Part shown: in pieces, positions 34,813-42,833 of the stretch | Layout: each line of letters opens with the position of its first letter | How positions within the stretch are numbered: the stretch's first letter is position 1 | DNA from: Planctomonas deserti | Lineage (GTDB): Bacteria; Actinomycetota; Actinomycetes; Actinomycetales; Microbacteriaceae | Assembly: GCF_003067705.1 (NCBI RefSeq) | Contig: NZ_QANL01000004.1 | Span: forward strand, 372,001 to 436,000 | Direction of reading: 5' to 3' | DNA length: 64,000 bases | The notes under the pieces: model-generated | Database searches by the model: none | What the model saw: only the letters and a program-made list of their open reading frames with translations | What the model was told of the DNA's origin: nothing | Translations under genes and position numbers: made by a program

Positions 34813-35766
34813 TCAGTGGCCGCTGGACGCCTTGCTCGTTCCCGTCGATCCGTGGCTGCCGCTCTCCGCCGCCGCGTGCTTCTCGTCCTCCGCGTCCTTT
34901 TCCTCGGCGTGCTCCTCGTCCGCGTGCTCCTCGGGCGCGTGCTCCTCCGGTGCCGCCTCGACGGGCTGCCCGCCCTCCCCCGCGACGACGCCGGGGATGA
35001 GCGCGCTCACCTCCTCGCTCTGCGTGGTGAGCACCACGATGTCGACGCGCCGGTTGAGGGCGAGCTCGTCCGGCGAGGAGCCCGGGGCGAGCGGGCGGGA
35101 CGACCCGAAGCCGACGGCCTGGATGCGGTCCTGGGCGATGCCGCCGCGCTCGACGAGGTCGCGCAGCACCTGGGTCGCCCGCGCGGACGAGAGCTCCCAG
35201 TTGCTCGGGTACGGCGGCGCGGAGTTGCGCACGTCGGCGTGGCCCTCGACGGACACCTCGCGACCGGAGGCGGCGAGCGGGGCCGCGATCGAGTCGAGCA
35301 CCCGGCGGGCGGCGTCCGACAGCTCGGCGCGGTTCGAGGCGAAGAACGTCTCGGATCCGACCAGGCGGATGGTGAGTCCCCGGGTGTCGAGCGTGAAGCT
35401 CACGCTGGCCTGCAGGCCGCTCGACTCAAGCCCGGCCGACACCGCCTGCTTCAGGGCCTCGAGGCTGTCGACCTCCATCGACGCGAGCTCGGCGGAGCTG
35501 AAGCTCTCCCCCTCCGCGTCGATCTTCTCGGCCGGCACGACGGTGCCCTCCGCCGTGTCGATGGCGCCGACCTCGACCGCGCCGAAGCCGGTCGCGAGCG
35601 AGTTGCGCAGCTGCTCGTACTTGTTCTGGTCCACGGTCGACATGGCGAAGAGCACGATGAACATGCACATGAGCACGGTGACCATGTCCATGTAGGAGGC
35701 CATCCACCGTTCGTCGACGTGGACCTCCTCCTCCTCGGCGTGCTTACGCCCCTTGCGGGCGCTCAT
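34813..35766 (-). CDS. motB: Flagellar stator protein MotB
   Basis: 317 residues. One membrane helix (about 25-45) in WMASYMDMVTVLMCMFIVLFAMS, whose Asp is the proton-binding residue, then a plug/linker and an OmpA-type peptidoglycan-binding domain (about 155-245) with VEGHADVRNSAPPYPSNWELSSARA and VGFGSSRPLAPGSS. Start at ATG 35766 overlaps the motA stop (ATGA). The C-terminal tail is an unusual Glu/His/Ala-rich low-complexity stretch with repeated EEHA. Confidence 0.95.
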   Translation of the reverse strand: MSARKGRKHAEEEEVHVDERWMASYMDMVTVLMCMFIVLFAMSTVDQNKYEQLRNSLATGFGAVEVGAIDTAEGTVVPAEKIDAEGESFSSAELASMEVDSLEALKQAVSAGLESSGLQASVSFTLDTRGLTIRLVGSETFFASNRAELSDAARRVLDSIAAPLAASGREVSVEGHADVRNSAPPYPSNWELSSARATQVLRDLVERGGIAQDRIQAVGFGSSRPLAPGSSPDELALNRRVDIVVLTTQSEEVSALIPGVVAGEGGQPVEAAPEEHAPEEHADEEHAEEKDAEDEKHAAAESGSHGSTGTSKASSGH

Positions 35767-36590
35767 GCCGCTTTCGCCGCGGCATCCTTGGCCGCGCCCT
35801 TGTCCGCGCCCTTCCCGCCCTTGGCCGAGCCGGACTTGGCCAGCGCGTTGGCGGGCACCATGGCCCTCAGACGCTCGCCGAGGAGGCGGGGCTGGCTGCC
35901 GGCCTGGACGGCGAGCACGCCCTCCATGAGCAGCGTCATGCGGGCGACGTCGAGGTCGCACAGCCGCTTCAGCCGCATGCCGAGCGGCAGCCAGAGGAAG
36001 TTGGCGGAGAGCAGGCCCCAGAGGGTGGCGACGAAGGCCGCGGCGATCATGTGGCCGAGCTCGTCCGGTTCGGACAGGTTCTCGAGCACGTGGGTGAGCG
36101 ACACCACAGTGCCGACGATGCCGACGGTGGGCGCGTAGCCGCCCAGGGTCATGAAGAAGCGGGACGCGTTGCGCTGCACGGAGGACTTCGAGGCGATCTC
36201 GTCCTCGAGCAGCTCGCGCAGCTCGTCGCCGTCTGTGCCGTCCGCGATGTTCTGCAGGGCGCCGCGGAGGAACGGGTCGCTGACCTTCTCCGCCTCCTGC
36301 TCGAGCGCGAGGAGCCCGTCGCTGCGGGCCTTCTCGGCGAGCGCGACGACGTCGTCGATGACCGCCTGCGGCGGGGTGGTCTTGCCGAGGAGCGCCGCGG
36401 GGACCGCCTTGAAGCCCGCGATCGCGTCCTTCATGGTGCCGCTCGCGATGCCGACGGCGATGGTCGCGCCGAAGACGAGGATCATCGGGGCCGGCAGGAG
36501 CAGCGAGGTGACGCTCGCGCCCTCCAGCGTGATCATCCCGAGGAGGGAGCCGAACGCGAGGGCGATGCCGATCAGGGTTGCCGGATCCAT
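35763..36590 (-). CDS. motA: Flagellar stator protein MotA
   Basis: 275 residues, four membrane helices; family segments include ATLIGIALAFGSLLGMI at the start, the large cytoplasmic loop (EKARSDGLLALEQEAE; FLRGALQNIADGTDGDELRELLE) and GGYAPTVGIVGTVVSLTHVLENL. Ends in a Lys/Ala/Gly-rich tail. Its ATG overlaps the flbD stop by one base, and its stop overlaps motB, so the three are one unit. Confidence 0.96.
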   Translation of the reverse strand: MDPATLIGIALAFGSLLGMITLEGASVTSLLLPAPMILVFGATIAVGIASGTMKDAIAGFKAVPAALLGKTTPPQAVIDDVVALAEKARSDGLLALEQEAEKVSDPFLRGALQNIADGTDGDELRELLEDEIASKSSVQRNASRFFMTLGGYAPTVGIVGTVVSLTHVLENLSEPDELGHMIAAAFVATLWGLLSANFLWLPLGMRLKRLCDLDVARMTLLMEGVLAVQAGSQPRLLGERLRAMVPANALAKSGSAKGGKGADKGAAKDAAAKAA

Positions 36591-36895
36591 CAGCTGTTCC
36601 TCGGTCGCAGGGGCACGGCGCTCGCGATGGCCGTCGGAGTGCGGGAGCCGGGGTCGACGGCGGTCACGAGACCGAGGTGCGGGCCGGACGCGGGCGTGGG
36701 CCGGTCGTAGGCCATGGCGATGACGCGGGCGCGATACCCCGCGATCATGTCGATCACCTCGTCCATCGACTCGGTCACGATGTACTTGGCGCCGTCGACC
36801 ATCACGAGTGTGGTGTCGGGGTTGGCGTGGATCCGCTCGATCAGGTCAGGGTTGATCGCGAAACGGCTGTCGTTGAGCCGCGTGACAACAATCAT
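36590..36895 (-). CDS. flbD: FlbD/SwrD-family flagellar protein
   Basis: 101 residues beginning MIVVTRLNDSRFAINPDLIERI, with ANPDTTLVMVDGAKYIVTESMDEVIDMI: the short FlbD/SwrD fold found between flgE and motA or fliL in many flagellar operons; SwrD in Bacillus subtilis raises motor torque. A Pro/Thr-rich tail of about 30 residues is extra. An in-frame GTG at 36943 lies exactly 6 bp after the -10 box and could start a leaderless, 16-residue longer form; ATG 36895 was kept because homologues start MIxxTRL. Confidence 0.9.
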   Translation of the reverse strand: MIVVTRLNDSRFAINPDLIERIHANPDTTLVMVDGAKYIVTESMDEVIDMIAGYRARVIAMAYDRPTPASGPHLGLVTAVDPGSRTPTAIASAVPLRPRNS

Positions 36896-36949
36896 TACCT
36901 GTCCATCCCTGGGTGTTCTTCCGGTGCCGATCCGTGGCGCCACAGTGCA

Positions 36950-36976
36950 CTATCGGCCGCCCGCTCCCATCCGTTA
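36950..36976 (-). promoter_or_regulatory. Flagellar promoter of flbD-motA-motB: TAAC-N16-CCGATAG
   Basis: Minus strand TAAC at 36976-36973, 16 bp, CCGATAG at 36956-36950. Same spacing and sequence as the fliM promoter, including TGC directly after CCGATAG. Sigma-28-like; which sigma factor is used is inference. Confidence 0.7.
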
Positions 36977-37048
36977 GGAGCCGTCGGCGACGAGCGGGCG
37001 TAGCCTCGGGAGCCGGGCACGGCGTCGGGGGAAAGAGGAGGAGACCGC

Positions 37049-37585
37049 ATGGCGGAACGGTCGAGTGGGGCAGGGCCGTCCCGAGCGGCGGGGCCGGTGC
37101 CCTCCGCCGTGGCTTCGATGGACGGTCCCGGGGACGCGGCATTCCGACCCGCCCTGCTGCGCGATCGCTCCCTCTGGGGCGCGTTCCTCGTCGGGATCGC
37201 GATCATGGCGGGGGTCGACGAGATCGTCTTCCACCAGATCCTCGCCTGGCACCACTTCTACGACCTGTCCACCACCGCGGTCGCGCTCGTGTCCGACGGC
37301 ATCCTGCACGCGGCCGAGCTGATCTTCCTCGTCGCGGGCTTCTTCGTGCTCGCCGACGCGCGCCGCCGCTCCTCCCTGTCCCGGCGGCGGGCGTGGGCCG
37401 GCTTCTTCTGCGGCCTCGGCCTGTTCCAGCTGTGGGACGGGATCATCGACCACAAGGTGCTCCGCGTGCACCAGGTGCGCTACGACGTCGACCTGCTCCC
37501 CTACGACATCGCGTGGAACGCGTCGGCCCTCGTGCTTCTGGCGATCGGCGTCGGGATCGCCCTGCGGGACCGCCGCCGCCCCTGA
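37049..37585 (+). CDS. DUF2243 membrane protein
   Basis: 178 residues, four hydrophobic segments, with the family pattern GVDEIVFHQILAWHHFYDLS and GLFQLWDGIIDHKVLRVHQVRY; conserved His/Asp in these loops suggest metal binding, not proven. GGAGGAG precedes ATG 37049. It is divergent from the flbD promoter and is the first non-flagellar gene of the 16-kb block between flbD and flgE. The N-terminal 30 residues are low-complexity. Confidence 0.85.
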   Translation: MAERSSGAGPSRAAGPVPSAVASMDGPGDAAFRPALLRDRSLWGAFLVGIAIMAGVDEIVFHQILAWHHFYDLSTTAVALVSDGILHAAELIFLVAGFFVLADARRRSSLSRRRAWAGFFCGLGLFQLWDGIIDHKVLRVHQVRYDVDLLPYDIAWNASALVLLAIGVGIALRDRRRP

Positions 37586-37604
37586 TCCGGGTCACCACCC
37601 CTGC

Positions 37605-37665
37605 CGTGAGGTGCCGACTTCGGATCCGATTTCGGCCGAAACGCGTCCGATCCGGGCACCTCACG
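37605..37665. terminator. Large inverted repeat between convergent genes, probable terminator
   Basis: Arms CGTGAGGTGCC (37605-37615) and its complement (37655-37665) enclose a further imperfect palindrome with CGGATC...GATCCG and TTTCGGCCGAAA. It lies between the ends of the DUF2243 and AIM24-like genes and could end both. The inner symmetric core is more elaborate than a simple terminator needs. Confidence 0.55.
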
Positions 37666-37695
37666 CGGGTGTGAGGGCGGGAGGAGAGGGTGCCG

Positions 37696-38367
37696 TCAGC
37701 GGGCGGTGGTCTGGACGGGGATGCCCTCGCTCGGCTGGACGACGACGAACCCCGGTCCCGAAAACGCCAGCTGGAAGGCCTCACCCGAGCCGCCGCGCAG
37801 CATCGATCGCATGTTCATGGAGCTGCGCACCTCCGGGGTGAGGTTGCCGGACCAGCACACGACGGCCTGCGCGTCAACGAAGGTGGGCTGGGAACTGCAG
37901 TCGAGGATGAGCGGCTCACCCTCGCTGCAGATGGCGACCGTGCCGTGTCCCTCGAGGAGCAGGTTGAAGAGGCCGCCGCTCACCATGCCCGCGCCCTGGA
38001 CCCGGCGGATGTCCCAGCCGATCGACGCGTCCATGGCGAGCAGATTCTTGCTCGAGACGGAGAGCGAGTCGCCCTCGAGCTGCAGCAGGAACACGTTGTT
38101 CGCCTGCCGCGCGAAGAACACCTCACCGCGGCCGGACACGCGCATCATGGGCGCGTCCTCGCTGGTCAGCAGCTTCTTCATCATCTTGCCGATGCTGCCG
38201 GCACCCTCGTGGTTGAACTCCACCTGCCCCTGGAACGCAACCATGGCGCCCTTGGTCGCGATCACGTCGTCGCCGAGGACGGTCCGCAGCATCTTCGTCG
38301 ACTGCAGCGTCCACCGCTCGGCGGTTTCCTTCTCCTGGTTCTGCTCGCTGAACAGGGCACTGCGCAC
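37696..38367 (-). CDS. AIM24-family protein
   Basis: 223 residues from GTG 38367, which has AAGGAG at good distance; the longer frame to 38469 is Arg/Pro-rich and rejected. Repeating beta-strand segments such as VRVSGRGEVFFARQANNVFLLQLEGDSLSVSSKNLLAMD and GLFNLLLEGHGTVAICSEGEPLILD are typical of AIM24/TRAP-like beta-barrel proteins, whose bacterial role is unknown. Single gene. Confidence 0.85.
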   Translation of the reverse strand: MRSALFSEQNQEKETAERWTLQSTKMLRTVLGDDVIATKGAMVAFQGQVEFNHEGAGSIGKMMKKLLTSEDAPMMRVSGRGEVFFARQANNVFLLQLEGDSLSVSSKNLLAMDASIGWDIRRVQGAGMVSGGLFNLLLEGHGTVAICSEGEPLILDCSSQPTFVDAQAVVCWSGNLTPEVRSSMNMRSMLRGGSGEAFQLAFSGPGFVVVQPSEGIPVQTTAR

Positions 38368-38479
38368 GGTGATGCTCCTTCGTCTCGGGCTACTTCGTCT
38401 CGGGCTTCTCGGGCGGGCCTGTGGCGCCTGCCCTGGCGGGCTCTTCCGGGCCGGATTCCAGTGTGGCACCGGGGGGCGG

Positions 38480-39175
38480 CTACCCCCAGAGCCGGTCGAC
38501 GATCCTGCCGATCAGGTCGTTCGTGGGGAAGTCCGCCTGGTCGACGGAGATGAAGACACCGTCGCGCTGGAAGCGCGTGAAGCTCTCGTCGACCGGGTAG
38601 TCGGCGTTCGGGCGGGTGAGGTGGCAGCGCCGTCCCTCGTGGATGTCGACGCAGGTGTACCCGTCGGCCGCGAGGTCGTCGAGGTAGGAGGCGCCGACGG
38701 CGGGGTCGACCGCACCCAGGGCGACCTCGAGGAAGGTGATGTCGGCGTTCGGATCGCGCCAGAGGCAGTCGAGCGTCGTCGCGCCGCGCACGATCTCCGC
38801 CGGCGTGGCGCCGGCCGGCGGCGTCGTGGGTGTGACCTGGCCGAACGGGGCGCCCGAGCGGGTGGTGAAGCCCTCCGGGTTGAGCGGAACCTCGCCGAAC
38901 ACCGCCTCGTAGTCCCCCGCGCTCACGATGTCGCGGCAGTCCGTCGGGATCGCGACCGGTGACGCCGTGCCGGTCGGACCGGGCGTGGGCGTCGCGGTGG
39001 GCGAACCCGACGCGGACGGGGTGGGCGACGCGCTGGGCGCACCCGTGTCGCCGGAGGGGCTGGGGCTGCCCGCCCCATCACCGGAGCCGAAGTCCAGCCC
39101 CGTGCAGCCGGTCAGCGCGAACAGCGCGACGGCGAGGGGAACGAATGGAACGACTGCTCGTCGTCGAGCTTTCAC
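38480..39175 (-). CDS. Putative lipoprotein with Ser/Pro/Thr linker (DUF3558-like)
   Basis: 231 residues from GTG 39175 (GGAGGA upstream). Signal peptide with lipobox LTGC at about residues 20-23, so lipid anchoring is likely. A Ser/Pro/Thr-rich linker (about 30-70) leads to a domain with CRDIVSAGDYEAVFG, TTLDCLWRDPN and DGYTCVDIHEGRRCHL; four Cys in this domain could form disulfides. The DCxxI ... LDCLW pattern resembles actinobacterial DUF3558-type lipoproteins, tentatively. Role unknown. Confidence 0.75.
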   Translation of the reverse strand: MKARRRAVVPFVPLAVALFALTGCTGLDFGSGDGAGSPSPSGDTGAPSASPTPSASGSPTATPTPGPTGTASPVAIPTDCRDIVSAGDYEAVFGEVPLNPEGFTTRSGAPFGQVTPTTPPAGATPAEIVRGATTLDCLWRDPNADITFLEVALGAVDPAVGASYLDDLAADGYTCVDIHEGRRCHLTRPNADYPVDESFTRFQRDGVFISVDQADFPTNDLIGRIVDRLWG

Positions 39176-39272
39176 GGTGTCCTCCGAGTCCGCCCAGGGG
39201 GTGGGTGGGCCAAGCATAGGGCTTGGGGACGGCGAACAGGGGTCGGAGTTCGGGGTCCTCAAGAGGGCGCGC

Positions 39273-39471
39273 TCAGCGCTCCGGCACTCGGTAGAGCTGG
39301 CCGCCGACCGGGCTCGTGAAAAGGAGGTCGGTGTGCGAGTGATCGCTGGTCACCTCCAGCGAGTACTCGCTGCCGTCCGACCGGTACCCCACGAGGTGAT
39401 TGCCCGCGTGCAGGACGAGGAGGCTCTCATCGAGCTGCCCGGTGAGGGGGAAGGAACCGATCCGTGCTCAC
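39273..39471 (-). pseudogene. Small ORF whose start is separated by one extra base
   Basis: From the codon ATC at 39461 a frame of 62 codons ends at TGA 39275-39273 and reads IGSFPLTGQLDESLL... YRVPER. Almost every third position is G or C, so it looks coding, yet no ATG, GTG or TTG opens it. Removing one G after the GTG-AGC-ACG at 39471-39463 would give MST-IGSFPLTG. Either a frameshift at the start or a sequencing error. No family recognised. Confidence 0.45.
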
Positions 39472-39492
39472 CCAGCGAGCGCCACCTACGCT

Positions 39493-39498
39493 GGAGCG
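39493..39498 (+). promoter_or_regulatory. Spacer and -10 region (TACGCT at 39488-39493) of a probable leaderless transcript
   Basis: TACGCT lies with 6 bp (GGAGCG) between it and ATG 39499. Fits TAnnnT at the same distance as other genes of this window. GGAGC in the gap could also serve as a ribosome site if transcription starts further upstream. Confidence 0.35.
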
Positions 39499-39876
39499 AT
39501 GGGCGACCCCGGGCACCTCGATCTGGAGCACTTCGGCGCCCTCCTGGCGGCGCAGCGGGCGGAGCGCGAGGCCGAGGCGGCGGCGCTGGCCGCCTCGCTG
39601 TCGGACGTCCGCGCGGCGCGGTCGGACGGCACCGCGGACGACGAGCACGACCCCGAGGGCTCGACGCTGTCGTCGGACTGGTCCCGGATCTCCGGGCTGC
39701 TCGCCGCGCTGCGGAGCCGGATCGACGCCATCGAGCGGGCGGGCGAGCGGATCGACGCGGGAACGTACGGCATCTGCCTGCGCCGCGGTGAGCGCATTCC
39801 CCTCGATCGCCTCGAGGCGCTGCCCGCCGCGGAGCTCTGCATCGCCTGCGCCAGGGAGGCGGAGGTCCGGCGCTGA
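39499..39876 (+). CDS. DksA/TraR-like protein with an incomplete zinc finger
   Basis: 125 residues. An N-terminal helical region is rich in Glu/Arg/Ala (about 8-85, coiled-coil like), and the C-terminal part reads GTYGICLRRGERIPLDRLEALPAAELCIACA, matching the TraR/DksA zinc finger. The usual CxxC-x17-CxxC has only three Cys (93, 114, 117): position 96 is Arg. Zinc binding may be weakened or use another residue. Such proteins bind the RNA polymerase secondary channel, but small actinobacterial members are little known. Convergent with copC. Confidence 0.8.
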   Translation: MGDPGHLDLEHFGALLAAQRAEREAEAAALAASLSDVRAARSDGTADDEHDPEGSTLSSDWSRISGLLAALRSRIDAIERAGERIDAGTYGICLRRGERIPLDRLEALPAAELCIACAREAEVRR

Positions 39877-39905
39877 CGCCTCACCCCGCCTCCCCGCTTT
39901 CGCGC

Positions 39906-40631
39906 CTAGCGCTCCGTCGTGCCCCTCCCCCTGCCCCGGAACCGGGCGAAGAGCACTCCCCCGCCGGCCAGCGCGGCCGCGACGACGGCCGCGCCGATCC
40001 AGAGGCCGTCGGACGAGCCGCCGGCCTGGTCGCCGCCCGCGGCGGTGGTGTCGCTGGTGTCGCTGGCACCGGCCGTGGTCGACGAATCCGCGCCCGGATC
40101 GGAGGCGCTCGGCGCCGGTACCGGGGTGCTCCCGTCCTCGTCCGCGGCGGCTCCATCGGGGGCGGCGGAATCGTCGCCCTCTCCGCAGACGGGCGGCGCC
40201 GTGGAGCCCGTGGACTCCTCGCTCGCCGCGGCCGGAGCCCACTCGAAGGCGAACTCGTCGGACACCGAGTGCCCGTCCGCCGACACCACCTGCCACTGGA
40301 CCGTGTACGTGCCCGGTGCGCCGAGCTCGGCCGCGGTGGACAGGGACGGGCCGGTGATGTCGAGGCAGCCGTCGCCGTAGTACAGCCCGTCCGCATCCGT
40401 CACCTGCAGGGCGAACGCGCCGGTGCTGCCGCCGAGGTCGAGCAGCGCCTCGTTCGTCGTGATGTCGAAGCGGTCCGGCAGTTCCGTGAGGGTGTCGCCC
40501 TCCGCCGGCGTCGAGGACACCAGGTAGTTGTGCGCCTGGGCCGGTCCGGCGATCAGCAGCGCGGGCGCAGCCGCGAGCGCGACGGCAGCGAGCAGCGCGA
40601 CCCGTCGTGCTGCCCGCGTGCGCTCCGCCAT
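39906..40631 (-). CDS. CopC-domain copper-binding membrane-anchored protein
   Basis: 241 residues from ATG 40631. Signal peptide ends in PAQAHN, leaving an N-terminal His typical of CopC copper sites; the domain has HNYLVSSTPAEGDTLTELPDRFDITTNEAL and VVSADGHSVSDEFAFEW with a second His. A long Ser/Asp/Ala linker leads to one membrane helix and an Arg-rich end, so the copper domain is anchored outside the cell. Its start overlaps the ycnI stop (TGATG). Confidence 0.9.
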   Translation of the reverse strand: MAERTRAARRVALLAAVALAAAPALLIAGPAQAHNYLVSSTPAEGDTLTELPDRFDITTNEALLDLGGSTGAFALQVTDADGLYYGDGCLDITGPSLSTAAELGAPGTYTVQWQVVSADGHSVSDEFAFEWAPAAASEESTGSTAPPVCGEGDDSAAPDGAAADEDGSTPVPAPSASDPGADSSTTAGASDTSDTTAAGGDQAGGSSDGLWIGAAVVAAALAGGGVLFARFRGRGRGTTER

Positions 40632-41377
40632 CAGTTGGCCGCCTTGCGACGGGACGTGACCGCGAGCGCGACGCCGACGATGCCGACGACGAGACCGAGG
40701 ATGCCGAACACCCGGGCGAGCGCGTCGACGGGCTGCTGCTGAGCGGCCGCGGAGGTCGCCGCGCCGTCGTCGCTCGCGGTGACGGTCGCCGCGTCGGCGT
40801 CCGCATCCGCGGCGGCGTCGGCGTCGTGGCCCGCGTGCGCGTCGGCGGGCGTGTCGGTGATGTACAGCACGGGGGCGGGGTGCTCCGCGTCGGCCGCGGT
40901 CTCCGTCCACTCCACCACCTCGCCGTCGGTGTAGCTCTGCACCGCCGGGAGCGTGATGGATCCGGTGTCGGGCACGGGGCCCACGGACAGGTCGAACTGC
41001 TGCAGCTGGCCCTGGCCGATCTCGGAACCCGCCTGAGCCGTCCACACGACGGAGGTGACGGCCTCGGCGATCTCGCTCTCCCCGACGGTCACCGGCTCGG
41101 GCAGCGTGCTGGTCACGAGCTGGGCCGACCACCCGGGCACGGGGACGTAGCGGACGCTCGAGAACGGAGTGTCTGAGGGCAGCTGCAGCTCCACCCGGTT
41201 GGTGGCCGCGGTGGCGGATTCGTTCGGCACCTTCACGGTGAGCACCGTGTAGCTGCCGGGCTCGGCGCTGCCCGGGTCGATGGTGACGTGCGCGCTCGCG
41301 GCGAGCGGGGCCGACAGCGCGAGGAGGAGGCCGGCGGCGCCGGCGACGGAGAGGGTACGGACGGAGTGTGCGGACAT
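40631..41377 (-). CDS. ycnI: YcnI-like (DUF1775) copper-associated exported protein
   Basis: 248 residues. Signal peptide to about residue 29 with SAHVTIDPGSAEPGSYTVLTVKVPNES: the N-terminal His-Val is the copper-ligand position of YcnI. DUF1775 beta-sandwich to about 165, then a His/Asp/Ala-rich linker (AHAGHDADAAADADADAA), one membrane helix and a basic tail. AGGAATCGTC precedes the ATG. Coupled to the CopC gene; together they resemble the ycnKJI copper system. Confidence 0.9.
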   Translation of the reverse strand: MSAHSVRTLSVAGAAGLLLALSAPLAASAHVTIDPGSAEPGSYTVLTVKVPNESATAATNRVELQLPSDTPFSSVRYVPVPGWSAQLVTSTLPEPVTVGESEIAEAVTSVVWTAQAGSEIGQGQLQQFDLSVGPVPDTGSITLPAVQSYTDGEVVEWTETAADAEHPAPVLYITDTPADAHAGHDADAAADADADAATVTASDDGAATSAAAQQQPVDALARVFGILGLVVGIVGVALAVTSRRKAAN

Positions 41378-41494
41378 GACGATTCCTAACGAGGAAGAGG
41401 CGGAAGCCTCGAAGAGATGAGACGGAGTCTCGGAAATGGTTCGGCGCGGACGCCGAAGAGGATGCCGCGATCGCGCGGCATTACAAGAACGCTC

Positions 41495-41559
41495 GCGGCT
41501 GCGGCTGCGGCTGCGGCTGCGGCGAGGTGAGCGCGTGCTAGCGAGGTGAGCGCGTGCTA
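41495..41559. repeat. Hexamer run and a 19-bp tandem duplication
   Basis: Four GCGGCT units (41495-41518) are followed by two identical 19-bp copies of GCGAGGTGAGCGCGTGCTA (41522-41540 and 41541-41559). The second copy contains the stop codon of the gene at 41557, the first gives an unused duplicate of it. Confidence 0.8.
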
Positions 41560-42243
41560 GACGGTGAGGGCCGGCGGGCCGCGGTGCCGAAGCGCGAGCA
41601 TCAGGCGTTCCCGGGGCCGAGGGCGGAAGAGCGCTCCCGCGATCACGAAGGAGCTCGGCCGGACCGGACGGGTCGGGAGGACAGCGACGAGGACGACGAC
41701 GCGCAGGAGCGCGGAGCCGGCGAGGCGCAGGGAGTCGAAGAGGCCCCAGAAGGAGCGCTCGCCCGCGACCAGCGCGAGCACGGTCACCAGTCCGGCGAGC
41801 ACGTGGGCGAGGAGCATGCCGGAGTCGACGCCACCGGCCGCGGCATCCGCCGGCATGAGCGATCCGTGGTGCCCGACCACGGCCGCGGAATCCGCGAGCG
41901 AGGCGGTGTGGCCCATGCCGGACGCGTGAGCCATCACCGGCGTTCCGGACATCCCCGCGGTCTCGGCCATCCTCGCCTGCAGCGCGGCGGAGGGCGCGCC
42001 CGTCATGGCGAAGACCCCGTGCAGCAGCGCCTGGGAGACGCCCACCGCGACCAGCACCCGCGAAGCGGACAGCGCACGGCCGGTGAGCGCGAGGCAGAAG
42101 ACCAGGGCAAGGGCGAAGGCGACGAGGACCAGGGCCGGGTGCGGAGCGGTGCCGCCGGCGACGGCGTGCGACAGCGCGGTCACGAGCGTGGAGACCGACG
42201 CGGTCACGGACGCGCGTGCGAGTCGCGCCGCGCGAGTGTCCAC
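41557..42243 (-). CDS. Membrane protein with a Met/His-rich loop, copper-cluster neighbour
   Basis: 228 residues, GTG start with GGGAGC upstream. About five hydrophobic segments (9-30, 38-58, 64-80, 146-163, 172-190). The loop at about 95-135 is rich in Met, His and Ser (MAETAGMSGTPVMAHASGMGH, VVGHHGSLM), a pattern common in copper-binding proteins. It lies 180 bp before ycnI on the same strand. I know no exact family; a role in copper handling is inference from loop and context. Confidence 0.65.
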   Translation of the reverse strand: MDTRAARLARASVTASVSTLVTALSHAVAGGTAPHPALVLVAFALALVFCLALTGRALSASRVLVAVGVSQALLHGVFAMTGAPSAALQARMAETAGMSGTPVMAHASGMGHTASLADSAAVVGHHGSLMPADAAAGGVDSGMLLAHVLAGLVTVLALVAGERSFWGLFDSLRLAGSALLRVVVLVAVLPTRPVRPSSFVIAGALFRPRPRERLMLALRHRGPPALTV

Positions 42244-42462
42244 AGTGCTCCCGTGTCGTCCGGCGGTCGCAACCGGGTGGTCGCGTCCGTTTTCTGTCCT
42301 CGCCGCATCCTGTCAGAGCGGAGAGGGGCGGCGTCCCCGAGCCGGGGCGACCGCTCTCCCTCGATCCTGGCGTTCCCTTCCTGGGGAAAAAGCGTGTGCT
42401 GCGGATGCGCCGGGACGAGGTGCCTCGATAGTCTTCCAGAACACCGTTCCCGAGAGGACCCC

Positions 42463-42756
42463 GTGCGCGCGCTCATCACCTGGCTCGTCGCCGTCGCGAC
42501 GCTGTCCCTGGTGACGCTCGCGGTGGCACCGGCAGAGCCGTCGGCGGCGCTGGTCACCGGCGTCGTCGTGCTCGCGGGCGCCGTGCTCCTCGCGTCGCGC
42601 TACCTCGCGGTGCTCATCGTCGCCTTCACGCTCACGGTGGGCTCCCGGGCGCGACAGCACGAGGAGGTCCTGACGAGGATCGCCGCCCCGCGGCACCCCA
42701 ACACCGCCGGTCGTCCGCGCACGCGCGCGCCGGCGCGGTCCGTCGCGGCCGCCTAG
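42463..42756 (+). CDS. Small membrane protein (DUF6412-like)
   Basis: 97 residues from GTG 42463 with GAGAGGA upstream. Two hydrophobic segments at about 5-22 and 31-58, then a basic tail (RARQHEEVLTRIAAPRHPNTAGRPRTRAPARS). It precedes the YidC paralogue by 77 bp on the same strand, a pairing seen in related actinobacteria. Role unknown. Confidence 0.7.
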   Translation: MRALITWLVAVATLSLVTLAVAPAEPSAALVTGVVVLAGAVLLASRYLAVLIVAFTLTVGSRARQHEEVLTRIAAPRHPNTAGRPRTRAPARSVAAA

Positions 42757-42833
42757 TCCCTCTCCGGCCCTCCGGTCCCGGGGCAGCGCGGTCGCTCACG
42801 GATCCCCGCTCCTCTGACCGTTAGGACCCCTCG

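Noticed and set aside
38368-38469. Upstream extension of the AIM24-like frame
   Set aside because: Pro/Arg-rich, not typical of the family; GTG 38367 has AAGGAG at the right distance.
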